From assembly GCA_001949185.1 (NCBI GenBank), contig BDGG01000012.1, forward strand, positions 286,634 to 350,633: a stretch of DNA of 64,000 nt, given 5' to 3'. Positions 1 to 18,700 of the stretch are shown piece after piece. This DNA comes from Ramazzottius varieornatus. Lineage: Eukaryota > Tardigrada > Eutardigrada > Parachela > Ramazzottiidae. The notes beneath the pieces were generated by a model that was not told the origin of the DNA, did no database searches, and saw only the letters and a list, made by a program, of their open reading frames with translations. A program made the position numbers and the translations under genes. Position 1 is the stretch's first letter. Every line of letters begins with the position of its first letter.

Positions 1-2097
1 GACGTTTATGACTTTCTCAAGCGCCTACAACCATATAAATCACCAAAAATGTCGAAGAAGTCGTTTCTTACGAGTCGAGTAAGATCCAGCTACGATTGGT
101 TTAACGGCATTTTGAAGAGCATTTTAATATTAAGCGTTTCCTTGCTCGAAACTTCGGGTCGTTACACCGCGCAAGTTGGTGTAACGGGGGTATAATCCAG
201 AGCCTGACCCGGGCAGGGGATGGGGGCAGGGATTTCCGGTTAGAGTATCTCTGAATCTTCCTTGGAGTTGGGACTATGGTCCTTATACCTTTCTTGTTCA
301 GCGTGAAAAGTTAGGCGAGCAGCCGCGCGGTGCCGGGTGTGGGTGTGAAAAGGGCCAAAAAGATTTCCTCTCTTATTGGGCTTATACCGTACTTATGGGT
401 CCTATAAATTTAAATATTTTGAAATACCTTAAATTTAATGTTTAAAACACCCAAGAACGATTCTTTCTGGGCAAACACGACGGTCCAGGACTAAACCGGA
501 CAGAACTACGTGAAAAAATCTTCTGATCAAAAGACCTGCTGGTCTCAGCCTCAGATTCCTCATGATACAAAATTTCAAATTCGAGGATCTCTAACGAGAA
601 AACATTTCGGTGAATGATCTGTCCAATAGAAACCGAGCTTTCGTTGGTATCATGCATTACGAAAGAACCCCGATTTCTATCTTGGTTTTCCGTAATGGAT
701 TAAAATAGTGGTGCATGTACGCTAGGAAATCGATCGGTGGGAGGAAATGCAGGTAGAACAGCGTGCAGGTTTGCGTAAGCATCATCGAAGGGTACGTGGA
801 GGTTGCGAGATGGTCTTCATCAGGCCATGTAGGAGGTGAAGGAGGAAAGATCAGTTTTGAGGTCGGACCTCGTAATACATAGGTACTAACGATGAAAGTG
901 GTTTGGATGCTGATCCAGTTGCTTGTGTGGGCCGATACCAAATAACTCGGTGATACCTTGGCCCAAAGATCGGCCAATTTGTGAGCAATACTGCGTAATC
1001 GTGTCAACAACAAATTGAGCGAGGTGTGTTGACTATTTGGGTCTCGTTTGTCGTGGGGGAGATTATCTTTTTCGCGTTGACTCAAAGGTGCGCCACTGAA
1101 ATGATCGACCGTCGACTTACGCTCTGATACTTCCGCCTTAAATTCCAACCATCCACCACCAAGAAGCCCTAGCCTGCTTCGTCACACGAGTGTCACGTAA
1201 CGATGATTAATCAGATAGCTCTTCTTTCTCTGATTGGAAAAACACATTTCACAGCTGAGTTCCTCACAGGGTGGTTTTTCTCCTATGGAAAGAATAATGG
1301 TACGCTCGAATAGAACCATGGTGCCCGCGATTTTGACTAATAGCACCGGACCCTGATTTCTATTTAGAAACCAATGAAAACGCTTCACAGTGCTGCAACA
1401 CAGAAAGCAAGCTTGTTTTCGTTACAACGAGGACCTTCACTTCTTTTTTGAGGTTTGCCAACTGATGTAGAGCGCATCCTTGATAACTTGGCGATCAAAG
1501 GAAAATTCTGCTGAGGCTGCAAGGACGGTCTTGAAAGTACTATTCAATAGTCATTATTGAGACGTGGTCCCGTGGAACGTTAGACGAAAATGTGGTCACA
1601 GTCTTGGGCTCTTGATGGAAGTACAGCAACGTGGTGGGCTTGACAAAAACACGTGTGGTAATGTAGTGAATGAGATCCGGTTTACACTTGTAGCCCCTTT
1701 TAAAGGGCCATTAATGCCGTCGGTGTCCAGAACTTTGGCACTGTTTATTTATTCAAATTTCTACACCGCCTCATATTACGCCGCGGTTATGATAGCTTCA
1801 GCCGCGTGTGACGAACATGTTATCAATACATGTGCCCAGCATACTGCGTATTTGATAATCCAATAAGACGTGAAATTTACTGCTAGAACGCTAACACGAT
1901 TATTGGTTTTGCGGAGGTCCGAAAACATCGTAAACTCACCCTAATGGAATAATATTTTTCGAACATCTTTCTGTATTATCGTAACCTGAGGTCGCTGTTA
2001 AGTGAGGCTAGTGTTCGTGAGGCTTTCTACCAACAAGAAAAAATTTTCCGAATGGAGAGCCGGCAAACATACTGCATTCAACCTGATCGTTATCCCG

Positions 2098-2143
2098 AAT
2101 GACGCACTTTTCCGTTATTAATGACTGAAAGCGTGCGCCACTG
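2098..2143. repeat. Palindromic repeat P1, single diverged unit
   Basis: Arms GAATGACGCAC and GCGTGCGCCACT flank a core resembling the family core. The left flank (CGGCAAAC ... GATCGTTATCC) also matches the extended arm seen at 22103 and 27296. Confidence 0.6.
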
Positions 2144-2860
2144 GGTATAGCCACTATGATTAAGTCATTTGCCGACGTCCCAATTATGATTGATGGAAGA
2201 CTGTGACGAGGGCACCAGCGAGGTCTCTGATCAACCAGCTAACTGGGTTTTCCCCCATCAGGTCAAGAAATTATGATTTTGAATTTGCTAGCAGACTCTT
2301 GTAGGTTAAGATTGAGGTAATCGTTCAGTCTTGATGAGAAACATGTATACAGTGCACGAGAGCCTGGTCCACATCGATCTCGTTTACTCGTTGTGATATC
2401 ATCGAGCGGAAATCCGAATGAGACACACTGCAATCAAAACGGATTTATTGCACGCGAACTCGCGAGCTAGCGGCTGTACCGTGCGTGGCACCACTTTTAG
2501 ATCGCCATAATAAACCTTTCGAGACACTCAACTGACTAGCTTTTCTGACAGAAAGATGCCGAACGATACTAGATGAGAAAAAATTACAGAGATTTCATAG
2601 TGTTTATTTCAATGTTGGACGAGCAAACTGATGGTCAGCCTGAGGTGCTATCAGACGGAAATACGGCTGTTTGTAATACTGCAGTACTTGACACCTCACC
2701 GACCTCCATCTGTCAGAAAATCTGTCAGAACGAGCTACATCGTCCGATTTATTGGTTCCCTAAAGTAAACTTTACAGGAAATCCGAATATAGTGTTTTAT
2801 ATGGGCGATTTTCCTTAACGTCGGTCATAATTTCGATATAACTCGACCAGCCCGTTTGTC

Positions 2861-2982
2861 CAAGTGGCTCACGTATACAGTGATGTTGGCGCGAAAGCGT
2901 CCGCCACTTAGAAAGCGATCTGGTCGAGTTTTCAAGCGGCGTATGTTTGCGGCAATATTGGCTGGTAGTGTGCGCCACTTGG
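2861..2982. repeat. Palindromic repeat P1, two-unit copy
   Basis: Units at 2861-2911 and 2932-2982 (71-bp period). The arms are CAAGTGGCTCAC / GTCCGCCACTT and CAAGCGGCGTA / GTGCGCCACTT. The units are joined by the family linker GAAAGCGATCTGGTCGAG. Confidence 0.7.
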
Positions 2983-4127
2983 GAGTACAATCTAGTCAAG
3001 TATGTTTGCCAGGCTCGCAGCTGAAATTTCAAAACAAGGAATTTAAAGGCCCGTAAAATTAAGAAGTTATCGCAAACAAAGTAGAGTATCGGGAATATAG
3101 TGGCAGGAAGAGGGGTGGTTCAGGTGAACGCATACACGGCACAAACAGTGATTGTGTTTGCGAAAGTCCTTGATCATTAGTCGTTACTCACGATGGCCGG
3201 ATACTGCGTAATAGTCTGCGAGAGGTAGTCCTTTTGTGAAGTGGGATAACAGGACCTGTTTTGAATGTGTTTGTTGATGTGCGAAATGACTGAGCGGCAT
3301 GTGGCTTATTGGACGTCCATCTCCACTTATTTTCATCACTACCAAAGTGAGAAAGATTACCAACCGCCAGGCTTCTGTGTGATGGACAGGCAAGCGCACA
3401 CAGGAGCCATTACGGGATCTGACCTCAGCATCCGGCATGTGGTCCATTCAAAGAGGCTGTCATCCCAGAATTGAATAACAGTGCACTACAGGGCGTTATT
3501 TGCACTCTATATTCTCTTCTCCCACAGGTGCTATTTGCATTATCCTCGGCCGAATTAATAAGAGACCTACTGGAAAAGGACATTATGCGCTTCTGTCAGC
3601 TCCGTGCAGTGTGATGGATTGCTCAATCGAACATTCACGGGCCAGGCACGCCTCTTCCTTGATGCAAAATGAGCTACAAGATTAATCAAGTTCCTCGCCG
3701 GACGTAGAGTATCTTTTCATCAAGTGCGCATATGCGAGTTATTGTTGTCGGCACATTCGCGGCCTTTTTGTAAGATTGAAGGCTGGACTATTCGTCTTAT
3801 GTATGCGGGTTGATGACAACAACTCGTTTGCTGGTCAGTACTCGTGTACAGTGTAATTTCGGTGCTGATTTCAAAGCGCAGACACTAAATTCTGGGCTAA
3901 GACTAGCTTACCATATCTGACAGGGTATGAAAGGACCGATTGCCCCAAAACTTTCGAATAACCCGTCGTAAAATGGTCAAGAAAGACTCTTGAACCGTCG
4001 AAGTGCGAATTTTCGGCCGTGTTAGCGATTTGGGCAGTTCATCAGAAACGTACATACATCGACTATACTGAGTAATGGTAGTAGTTAGTATGTAGGTTGC
4101 TGGAAGTGATTCTGGCTGCATTTCATG

Positions 4128-4178
4128 AACCTGTATGCCTGGCTAACGACGTCGTGTATTGGGTCGTCGTATGCAGGT
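4128..4178. repeat. Palindromic repeat P2 unit
   Basis: Arms AACCTGTATGC and GTATGCAGGTG enclose about 28 bp. The same arms recur at 20318-20370 and 41098-41149, so this is a second palindrome family distinct from P1. Confidence 0.5.
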
Positions 4179-5260
4179 GTATGTCTCGCCTCTTTATGAC
4201 ACAATAGGCCATTCAGCACTGTTTGAGTGTTGATAACGTTTGTTGGAAGTATCAAGACGTGCCGTTGAAAGTGTTATTTCTCCGCGGATGCGCAAGTTAA
4301 ATATCGGATAACGGTAGTAGCGGACGCAACACTAAATATTGACTTGAGATTATCTCTCTTTCTTGCGAGGTGGTGAGAAACGCGCGGCAGCAACTGTAGC
4401 GACCCATTGGCGTGTGAGGAAGTCAACCATTAGAACGTAACAAGGCTCTAATGCATGTCCGAATGAGCGCGAAAGCAGAGCGTAACCATACTTGGTTTTT
4501 TGTTGCTACTTTCTTTTTGTCAATCGTCTTTCATTGTGCTGAATTCGACGCTTGTCCGATTTCACAACAACTTGTTTTTACCGACCTTTCCTCCACCTGT
4601 CAATTAAGTCATGCATTGCATGCGCCACTCGTTTGATCAACTATAAAAGTTAATTTTCATGTTCTTACCAAACCAACGTCGGACAAAAGCGACGTAAATT
4701 AACAGACTCGGCAGACGGAAAAATACTATTCTTATGAATCTTGTTAAATTAACTCATGGTTAAAATCTCACCAAGTTAAGTTCTAACCATGTTCGTCGAA
4801 AGTTCCGCTGTCGTATAATAAGTACCATTATCTAATAAGTTCAATAAACTAACCTGTAAAGCAATAAAGCGGTGACCTTGTTGCAAATCCGCTCGAAGGT
4901 TGCGACCTCAAGCAAAAACTCTACGACGGCTTTATCGTCCATTGTTCGTCAAAGTAACCAGTATCGTATATTTCCCTTGGAATCGGCTCTTCCGGCTGTG
5001 ACGGTCATTATCAGTTCGACCCTCTAAAATGACCGTCAATAGGTATTAAATTCGATACGAGCTTTATGAAACTCTATCGTATAGGCAATCGTAAAGGTAC
5101 ATTCACCGTGGACGTGTGTTGGGTTTTATGAATTACAAAAGATGAAACCGTAAACTCTAACGGCAATCGAAACCTTGGCTGAGAACTTTGGGTCGTGAAA
5201 GCCGGAACCGGTTAGCATTCAACTGGGACAGCGGCGAATGACTGAAACATGATTAGTTTA

Positions 5261-5383
5261 TCAAGTGGCGCATAATTGCAGCCGATAACAATGAAAGCAT
5301 GCGTCACTTGAGAACTCGGCAAAATCTTTTTTCCAAATGGCGCAGGCCTCCAGCCAACAGCACTGCAAACGCGCGCCACTCGA
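5261..5383. repeat. Palindromic repeat P1, two-unit copy
   Basis: Units at 5261-5311 and 5332-5383 (71-bp period), with cores GCCGATAACAATG and GCCAACAGCACTG. It lies just upstream of the first readable exon of the bicaudal-D-like gene and is probably in its preceding intron. Confidence 0.75.
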
Positions 5384-5511
5384 GACAATTCATTCTGCTC
5401 AATTCATTAGCCAAAGTTTCAATTGATGATTCAATTTCAATGATCAGACTTCCGGTCAATTGTGTTGCGACTATCGGTCGTTAAATTTCATCTGATTCAC
5501 TTTTTTTTCAG

Positions 5512-8284
5512 GAACTTGAATATGAAAGGCACACTCTGAAACGACGCCTCGATGCCATCGAAGGCGAATACGACAGCCGCCTTGCCGAACTCCAAAACGA
5601 CCTCACCCACGTCCAGAAGGAACTCCAGCACAAAGAATCCCTGTTTCATGGAGTGGAGGATGACAGGACACGGCTGGTCACTGAACTGTCCGAGCAGAAC
5701 CAACGCCTCACCGCGCAACTACGAGAGGTAAGATGTTCGGATGTCAGACAAGAAAAAGGCGTAACCGACTAAGATCCGCCGTCGGCATTTGGAAACGACA
5801 GTGATTAGGGCGGAGTACTCGTTGCCTGTTTGCCTCCCATGAAGCACCACGAGTTGTTACATGTAATTCCGATGAGTTCACATGCAAATAGTGAGCTCAT
5901 GAACACAACGACAGCCACGAAGAAAAACAGACGTGATTTGGAAATTTACGATCGTGTAACAAGGGGTTACGAGTAGTTCGGTCAGCTTCGCTTTTCCGAA
6001 TGGGTAACGACGAATGAAAAAGTCTCGAACACGGAAATGAAAGTGTTGCTTCGATGATTGTGGGGTTGACTGTGGTGTTGTCCGCAGGCGCAAGAGATCG
6101 AGGCTCAATTGGGTTCGGAAGCTGAGAAGCTCCGTGAGCAGTTCAATGCGCGAAAGGGGACGGTGACGGACCATGCGCGTCAGCTGGAGCTCTTGAAGGC
6201 TGAGGTAAGCGAATGTTGTGAGAAAGACCATTGTAGTCACATAATACATTGTTGTTTTCCCCGGTGCGAACCACGTCTAATTTGACGCTGTGGGTGCCAA
6301 GGCACGAAGCGTGAAGCTTGACTCTTGTGCTGCTTTTTTCTTGACAGATCAACGTGTTGGCCGACAAGAAAAACGATCTGGAAAAGCGGGTACACAATCT
6401 CACCAACGAACGTAATAGTCTTGTACACAGCCTGGAAGATGCCAACGAACAAATTTGCGCGCTGGAAAAACAACTTAGAGACCAGGAATATCGCGTAAGT
6501 CAGTTTTCGGTCGGTGGAAATGACCGTAGAAAATTACCGAAAATTAGATGTCGATTCTCTAATATTGACAGCCCATCTGAATTGAAATCAACGGTCCGGC
6601 TCGTACCCTTCAATGGCCAATTTCCTCCATTTCTGTTTTAGTGCCCACTCAAAACCATCACATGAGAACTCGGCAAATGAGTTTCTCAAGTGACGCACGT
6701 GCTCAGTCTTTTAGTCTGAAATGACGCGCCACTTGGAAAAGCAGCCGAGTTCCCAAGTGGCGCATATTTCCGATGATTTTGGCTAGTAGTGTGCGCTACA
6801 AATTGCTTGTCGGCTTCCATACGTACATTTCATCTGATCTGTATTCTTACAGATTGTCCTTCAAGACCGAGATCTCATCGAGCTTCGCCACTCCAACTCA
6901 CGCCTTGAGGAACAAGTGGACGAGCTGCATTCTCTCAGTACCAGTGGCAGCTCACCTTCTCATGGAACTTCGTTGCTCAACGAATTGGAAGCCGCTCAGT
7001 CGGTGGTCAGCGGTAGCGAATACCTCGGCGACCACTTTGCCAAGTCAACCGGAAACGGCTCTTGCATCGATGACGATGACTCGCCGGCGTCCATTACCCA
7101 CGAAATTGCCCATGATTATAAGGTACGGGAATGCCATCGCAACCAATAATTCTGAACAATCTCCGAACATCGCTTAATTACAGTCGCGTGTTTCTCTTTC
7201 TGCCTATAGCTAACACAAGACCTAATGAACACCTACGAACAACTGCAAAAAGTCTGCACGAGCTTGCTCAGCCAACAAAACGGCGACGGGGTCACTGAAA
7301 GCGAAGCGGAAAAGGTGCGACCGATGATCGAAGAACTCAAACTTTTCATCCAAGACATCAGCCGGCGGCAAGCGGTAAGGTGGATGTCTGTAATGAGAAA
7401 CCCCCCGTGAATTCTTCAACTTTTCTACAGTTGCTTGCAAACCATTGTGTTCAATTGCATAGTTGAGTCCTTTCTAAATGCGGTTTCGCTTGTAGGAGAG
7501 TGAGTTCGCCGCAAAAGCTGAGCTAAAAGCCTTGTTACGCGACTTGGACGCAGAACGAGAGAAGTCCAAAGCTCTTCAAGAGCAGCTCAGTACACAACAC
7601 AACATTACCAGGTCGCGGGAAGATACCATCGAAAATCTAACTTCAGAGGTATTACCTGGCTTCCGCTCTCTGACAGACTTTTGTGTGTTGATTAGCTTAA
7701 GTTAATCTGGGACGTTTCGTAGCTCTCCCTTCGTGACACAGAATTAATCGCTCTAAGAGCAGAGAACGCCAGACTGAAGCAGGAACAAGCCCAACAGGAA
7801 ATCAACCAGGATGAAGTAGTCAGGAGAGCCAGAGAGGATCGTGACCAGGCCATCGCCAGGTAAGCACTGCCAATTCAGTCCAATTACCGACTTCCGGCAC
7901 TGTTATATTTGGGACAGATTTCTCACTTGGATAATTTTCAGGCAAAATACGCTGGAACTTGAGCTCACAAGGCACAAGACAGATTTCCGTAGCCTGAGCG
8001 CCCAGCTGATGGACGCCATCCAGCAGAAGATCGAACTTTCCCAGCAGCTCGAAGCGTGGCAGGTAAATCGATGTCATTGGAAACGTCTTTAACGGTCCGA
8101 AGTTCAGTTCGTGGCTCTTCGGATTTTTATCTTGAATTTTTGAATGTTGCAGGTCGATATGCAGTCCATGTTGAACGATCAGCTCAAAGAACGACTTCAT
8201 CAAGAAGAGCAAAAACGCAGAAAATACAAGGAAGATATGGCCGAGCAAAAGTTGAAGGCTAAAAAGTTTGCCCTGTGGCGATAA
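5512..8284 (+). CDS. Bicaudal-D/BICDR-like coiled-coil adaptor (3' part)
   Basis: Nine exons are seen, all in phase: 5512-5727, 6088-6204, 6348-6494, 6853-7122, 7210-7374, 7496-7648, 7723-7859, 7942-8062, 8153-8284. They give 485 residues ending LKAKKFALWR. The product is almost wholly heptad-patterned coiled coil (for example ELEYERHTLKRRLDAIEGEY at the first exon), broken by a Ser/Asp-rich stretch in the fourth exon. The C-terminal motif LMDAIQQKIELSQQLEAWQ matches the end of bicaudal-D and BICD-related proteins, which link dynein-dynactin to cargo. Family membership is inferred from that motif and overall form. The N-terminal part, where the dynein-binding CC1 box would lie, was not found, so the gene is 5' incomplete in my model. 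The fourth exon could also be alternatively spliced. Confidence 0.72.
6685..6800. repeat. Palindromic repeat P1, two-unit copy, intronic
   Basis: Units at 6685-6736 and 6751-6800 (66-bp period) in the 6495-6852 intron of the bicaudal-D-like gene. The linker is GGAAAAGCAGCCGAGTTCC. Confidence 0.75.
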
Positions 8285-9643
8285 TCAAGCTGATAATGTT
8301 GTTGTTATCCTGCCGGTGTCGTGATACTTTCTGTTCCCTACCGTCCAAAAATGTACCCGCCAAGCTTTCCCGCTTCTTTTGAGTTTTAACACGTCTGCGG
8401 TTTACTGAGCACCGTAAAGAGAACAGTCTTCGTTTTGTTCTAAGACAGCGAAAATGAAAGGAGAAAAACATCCACCTCCCACAATTTAATTATCGCCCAT
8501 GCGACGGCGCCATCTGGCGAGAACCTGTAAAGAAGCTACAGTGCACAACAAAATGAGCTTTGAATAATGGGTGTTAGTGGATCCAGTTGGACACAGCGAG
8601 TAAAATTTGCGCATTGGCCTAACACTGATTTTGATCCTCGATCATATTTCAGACGCTCCGCCCCGTTTTGAGAGCTTATTTTGTCGTGCACTGTACCTTC
8701 TGTACAGCTAGGCCATAATTTGCAAACACCGATCTCTTTTTGCGACAATATGCATTTTCCACATATCACTTTGGCAGAGATTTTTAAAAATTTAAAATTC
8801 CGATTTTTATCAAAATCAGTATTGTCGACGGTAAGTTCGAATGGCACGCTTTGTCAACCGGAGCGTGAAACACTGGATGGCGGCATACTCAGCAACGTAG
8901 ATTGTACAGTCATAGGGTTCTTGTATTAACAGCACTTCGCAAAGATGGCGACTGGTGCTGACCAAAGTGTTCGCGACAAACCACCTCGGTGTAAGCCTAT
9001 CAAAGGCCCAGCGACACTACATTGGTGAAACCCTGATCTGTTCATGAGCTACAGAAAATTCTACCCGGAAAAGTACTGTATCAAGATCGGTTTGCCGCTC
9101 TTTATCCCGCACCGAGCGCTTGTTAGGTCCGCCTTCTCTAGCGGATCTCTCCTTCCATATCCCCGAAACCATCACGTCAGTAGGCACGGGCTGAGTGATA
9201 TTTACGAAGGAAACTATTATCTCTACAGGTGGGGAAAATTTAATTTATATATTAGAGAAGTTCGGCATCATTAACTGATGGCAAGACGTCGATTTCGTCC
9301 GTCTCGCTTCGTTTGGAAGCGCCATCTAGAGGATCGTGAAGTCTGTGCAGTACGTACATTGTAGGGTACAGAGTACAGGCTTCATGAATCATGATTAGCC
9401 ATCATGTATGACTCAGTGATGGAAAAGCATAACGGTTGATCGATCAACGAATGCCCCCTTTGAGCCACAAGCTCGCCAGCCGGCCATTCTCTTGCAAACA
9501 GTCATAAAGGCTTCAAGGTGCAGCAACGTTTACATCTCGCAGTCAAACTCTTCTCAGCCAACGCTTCCATATTCATCTGCTTTCAACTTCTCCTGTATTT
9601 GCGGAGACCTTCGAGATTTACGTCGTGAAACTACAGTCTCAAC
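8285..9643. other. Intergenic: bicaudal-D-like 3' flank to tubulin 1 promoter
   Basis: No coding signal was found. It must hold the 3' UTR of the upstream gene and the promoter and 5' UTR of alpha-tubulin 1. I saw no clear TATA box or AATAAA. Confidence 0.4.
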
Positions 9644-12667
<3,024 letters not shown>

Positions 12668-12952
12668 AGACAAGTTGAATCATCCAAATAGAATCTCATT
12701 CTCATGTTCACTGCAGTGTTCCTCATTCTGCAGTCCGTTTTTCCCTCTTTTTTATTCTAGGCTAGTTTTGGTTTTATGATATTCACGTGCAACTTGTAGT
12801 CTTATCTTGAGACAAGTACGCGTCGCTTATTGTTTTATCACTGTGTGTCGTGTCTTTGTGTTTTCTTATCGTGCGGAGTGACTCTCAATGTCCAAGTATA
12901 ATCTTCAAGTAAAAGGCGAAAGCGTCAACATTGGAAACTGGTTTCGGCGAGG

Positions 12953-12961
12953 TATAAATAG
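12953..12961 (+). promoter_or_regulatory. Candidate TATA box of alpha-tubulin 2
   Basis: TATAAATAG lies 364 bp upstream of the tubulin 2 start codon, between the two tubulin genes on the same strand. The spacing allows a 5' UTR of about 330 nt, unless the leader itself has an intron. Sequence-based inference only. Confidence 0.45.
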
Positions 12962-13324
12962 CGGCGTAATCTGTCTGGCAGACACGTGTTAAAGGGCGGT
13001 GGTGGTGAGCTTGTACTGACTAACGTACACTGGGTACGATCAGGTTTCCGTCTATTTAATTGAGGGCTGTACTACTTGGAGAGCTGTTAAAGTTTAGTCG
13101 GCCAGCGAGTCATCTGAAGATCGTGGCCCATATCGCACCGAAGAATTTTGCTGTATGGTGTGAATACTGGTAGCTGTTTATCTTGCCTACTAGCTTACTG
13201 CTGAACCTCGAGGCGAATGCTTCACATTCTGCATCAATACAGTATTTTCCACGTCTGAACTGCGTTGAACTGTCTAGATTTTACCACTGAGGCCTTGTGG
13301 AAAACGGGATATTCATAAGTCGAA

Positions 13325-15521
<2,197 letters not shown>

Positions 15522-15711
15522 ACGACTGGAGCGCTCAATATGTCTCCTTTTTTATGTTTCATTCGGATGGTAAGTCTTGATTTCTAGACAGTCAAACTTG
15601 AAAGAGGAAGCTGCCGATAGATCATTAAAACGAATGAGTACTAGTATACATTTTCTTGTTTGAGTATTCTTTGAGGTTGCATTGCGTTGTGGTTTTACTG
15701 TTTTCAACACA

Positions 15712-18700
15712 CTATGAAGTGTCTTTTCTAACGAAGAATTGAATATAATCGTGGGAGCCTTTGGAATCGAGTCGGGTACGATCTTTCGTGGAGGAACCAC
15801 GGGCTAGTTTGGGTCGACTACCGCTTCCACTTCCACTTCCACTGCGTGAGTGGGAAAGCGCGAGGTTCTTCCCGCTGGAGCCTCGCCCAGGCACGACGTA
15901 GAACTTTGCGTGAGAGGTACTCTTGAAGATATCGGCCCCTATTGCAGGTGGACCAGCCTATAAAAGTCAAGCTTGGTGCTGTTGAAGGTTCGGCAAAGTC
16001 TACCAAATTTTTCCAAAGTGGCGCACATTACCGTTGTCAGTGGCTGGTAGCGTGCGCCACTTGGGAAACACGATCTTGGTCGATTTTGTTTTTTACTTTA
16101 TAATTCAAGTTCAAAAAAGTCCACAGGAAAGGCGTTTGGATGAAGACATTCGCGAAAAAGAGTTCCGCTATCCCGAAATGTGTATACTTACATCTGATTT
16201 TCTTCTTTGAAGTCGACACTCCATTGCTCGTTCTTGCCAGTTCTCCAGTCTGTCGATGTGGGGGCTAAAGTCGGCTACTGTGCTGACTCTTTGACCTAAA
16301 TCAAGCACTTTACATCTTCCAGCTGCTCATTGAGAACTGTTTAACATTCGAGAGACACTAAGGGCTTGGTGAGAAATCAACATCATATATCCTACAGTGT
16401 GGATATTCTTAATTGTCATTGGTTTACCGCGAATGATGGAAGGCCGCTGGAATCGTTTGGCGTCTTCTGAGACGTCCTCATGGCTCTCTTCCAAATGAGC
16501 AGATTCATTTTGTTCGCGTGGAATCTCCTTATTATTGCTTTGTTGTTGTACCACGGCCTTGGCTCCTTTGATCCGCCAGTTGAGATGCCGTGGGATACTG
16601 TAGACCCTCTTCGAAAGTAGTGGCTTGGTGTTTTCGGCGGAGTGGCCGTTGACGTTTGGACGTTCTGCGATGTCGTATTCTTGGCTGAGATTGTTCAACA
16701 TGGAAGAGGTCTGGTATACCCCATCTTGAAGTCTAAACACCACCAAGAGATAAGGGGCAGAAAACAGTGCGATGCGGCGGAGAGCCGAACTTACGCTGGT
16801 TTCTCCCGGTTAAAGAACGCCTTCCACCTCCGGACGTTTGCACCGTTCCAGGTCCATGTTGTAACGACCATGCCAGTGAAGAAGTAGGGAAGAAGCATGG
16901 CGTAGAAGGATCCCAGGTAGGAGTCGCGGACCAAGCGAATCTCTCCCGAGCAGTTGTATGGGTTCTCCGAGGTGAGCGACTTGACCTGACACCTAGCAGA
17001 AATCCCATCAAGTATACAGAGACTGAAAGCATGAGAACATGGGGAAGACCAGCAAAACAACCGTACGGAATCGTTCTGTCAAGTGGCGCACGTTGTCAGT
17101 GTTGTCGGCTAGTTGCGCGCGCCACTTGGAACGATCTTGTCCAGTTCCCAAGTGGCGTTCGCTTTCGCCACCTGACAAATTGTTCCCTTGTGTGGTTCAT
17201 TTGTCGACCATTCGAACCTGAAAAACTTACTGTACGAAATGCCATAATCGATCAGCCCAGAATGGGTCTTGAAAGATTATCAAGAACATGCCGACCGCTT
17301 GCAAGCTCAAGAACAGAAACACAACGATGCACAGAACACCTAAAAACAGGCGGAGTTTGTGGGTACTATTAAATACTTCAGATAGAGTGTGTGGATAAAA
17401 ATGGAGGAGGAACCATACCGATGAGACGAAGTCGCCGTAGTACGCTCCGTTGAGTCTTCTGGGCACCGAAGTCACTCAAACGGGATTTTCGAAGGTTTAT
17501 CGCATCTGCAACGAAGTACGTATGTCAAAAGCCTTTCAGAATGTTATGGGGGGTTCGATCGGGTGGTACTTACATAAAATGATGAAGACAAAGGAAATGC
17601 TCAAAACGATGGCGAAGGGCGCCAACAGGAAGACGCTCTTGTATCTCGGAGCGATCCAGCAAACGCCCAACAAATTGTTTCCTTCCACCTAAACAGGCTC
17701 AAAAACTAGAAAGCCATTCTTCTATCTATCCGAAAACTAATTAGCTTACCGCGTGTAAAAAAACCATTGCAACTGCTGGAACCGCCGGTAAGAGCCACGC
17801 TGAACCGTGGAAGAACACAGCGCTGGACTTCGTCAGGGGAAATATGACTTGCGTGCTCTCCTTATGCTTGCTCAGTATCCGACGGAAGTCCAGAAAGCAA
17901 GCGAACATCAGGTGGCCGAACCATATCAGTGCGGACAGTGTGAAGATGTAGGTGGTGAAGAACGTGAACAAACACAGACCCGTATGGGAATTCCAACTGA
18001 AAGAAAGTTCAAGGTTGGTCATGGTGTAGTGTCACGACACGCATGCGCCACTCACGCTGGGTGACTTTCAATCTGCATCTGCTGGAGTCCGTCTTCCGTG
18101 CAGGTAGCCATTTCTCGAAATGTTGGGATAAACTGCACCAGGTAACCAATGGACGAAAACAGGAAAGAAACGTTCATGAAGAGGATACATTTGTCTGGAC
18201 ACAGTGGAGTAGGACGCATGGTTTTGAGCTTGAGGATGATCGACACCTGCAAAGACTCAAATCAGTATTTGGCAAGGCAGTCGGCGCAGAACGATACGGT
18301 AAACGCGTCCATCGTAACGGCACGATTTCGACTGTATGGCCCGGCATCTTGATACCGCGGAATTTGACAATTAGAGTCGTTTTCTCTTCTCGTAGGAAAA
18401 GGTGGACTTTGCAAACAAACTTACCATCGCAAAAACGTTGAGAACGACGCATATTACAGCAAGAATCAGTATAACGATGTGAAAGTCGTTGACGTCGGCG
18501 GCTGATAGGAAGGGACCCTGGCAGCGCATTCCGCACGACTTCATGTCCGGGTAAAATCGAGACGGATCATTGGTACGCACCAGCGGATCCGGACACAGTC
18601 CATCCGTCTTGTTGAACGGTAATCGCAGCATGGCTTCAGAGAAATCCTACGACGAGAGAACCACAAAGTTCCGAGATTCGTCTAAGCTGAAAGCTTCGAA

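Larger units (their letters stand above)
1..5511. other. No recognised gene; palindromic repeats only
   Basis: No open frame here resembles a known protein or pairs with convincing splice sites. It contains the palindromic repeat units listed separately (2098-2143, 2861-2982, 4128-4178, 5261-5383). The coiled-coil gene that starts to be readable at 5512 has no visible N-terminal exon, so part of this stretch may be its 5' introns, 5' exons or promoter. I could not identify those exons. Confidence 0.5.

Noticed and set aside
1564-1866. 100-codon plus-strand frame
   Set aside because: Composition resembles non-coding DNA, with no motif and no matching exon nearby.
15958-15966. CTATAAAAG as a plus-strand TATA box
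   Set aside because: No plus-strand gene follows. On the minus strand the same bases form the splice acceptor (CTTTTATAG) of the last exon of Smoothened-like gene A, whose phase fits.
16327-16427. Read-through of exon 11 of Smoothened-like gene A to the stop at 16327
   Set aside because: A donor at 16427 joins, in phase, to two further exons, the first of which carries a motif conserved in gene B. Kept only as a possible alternative end.
18030-18056. ATGCGCCACTC near the exon 5 donor of Smoothened-like gene A as a P1 repeat
   Set aside because: Only one short half-arm is visible in a 59-bp intron, with no core or partner arm.
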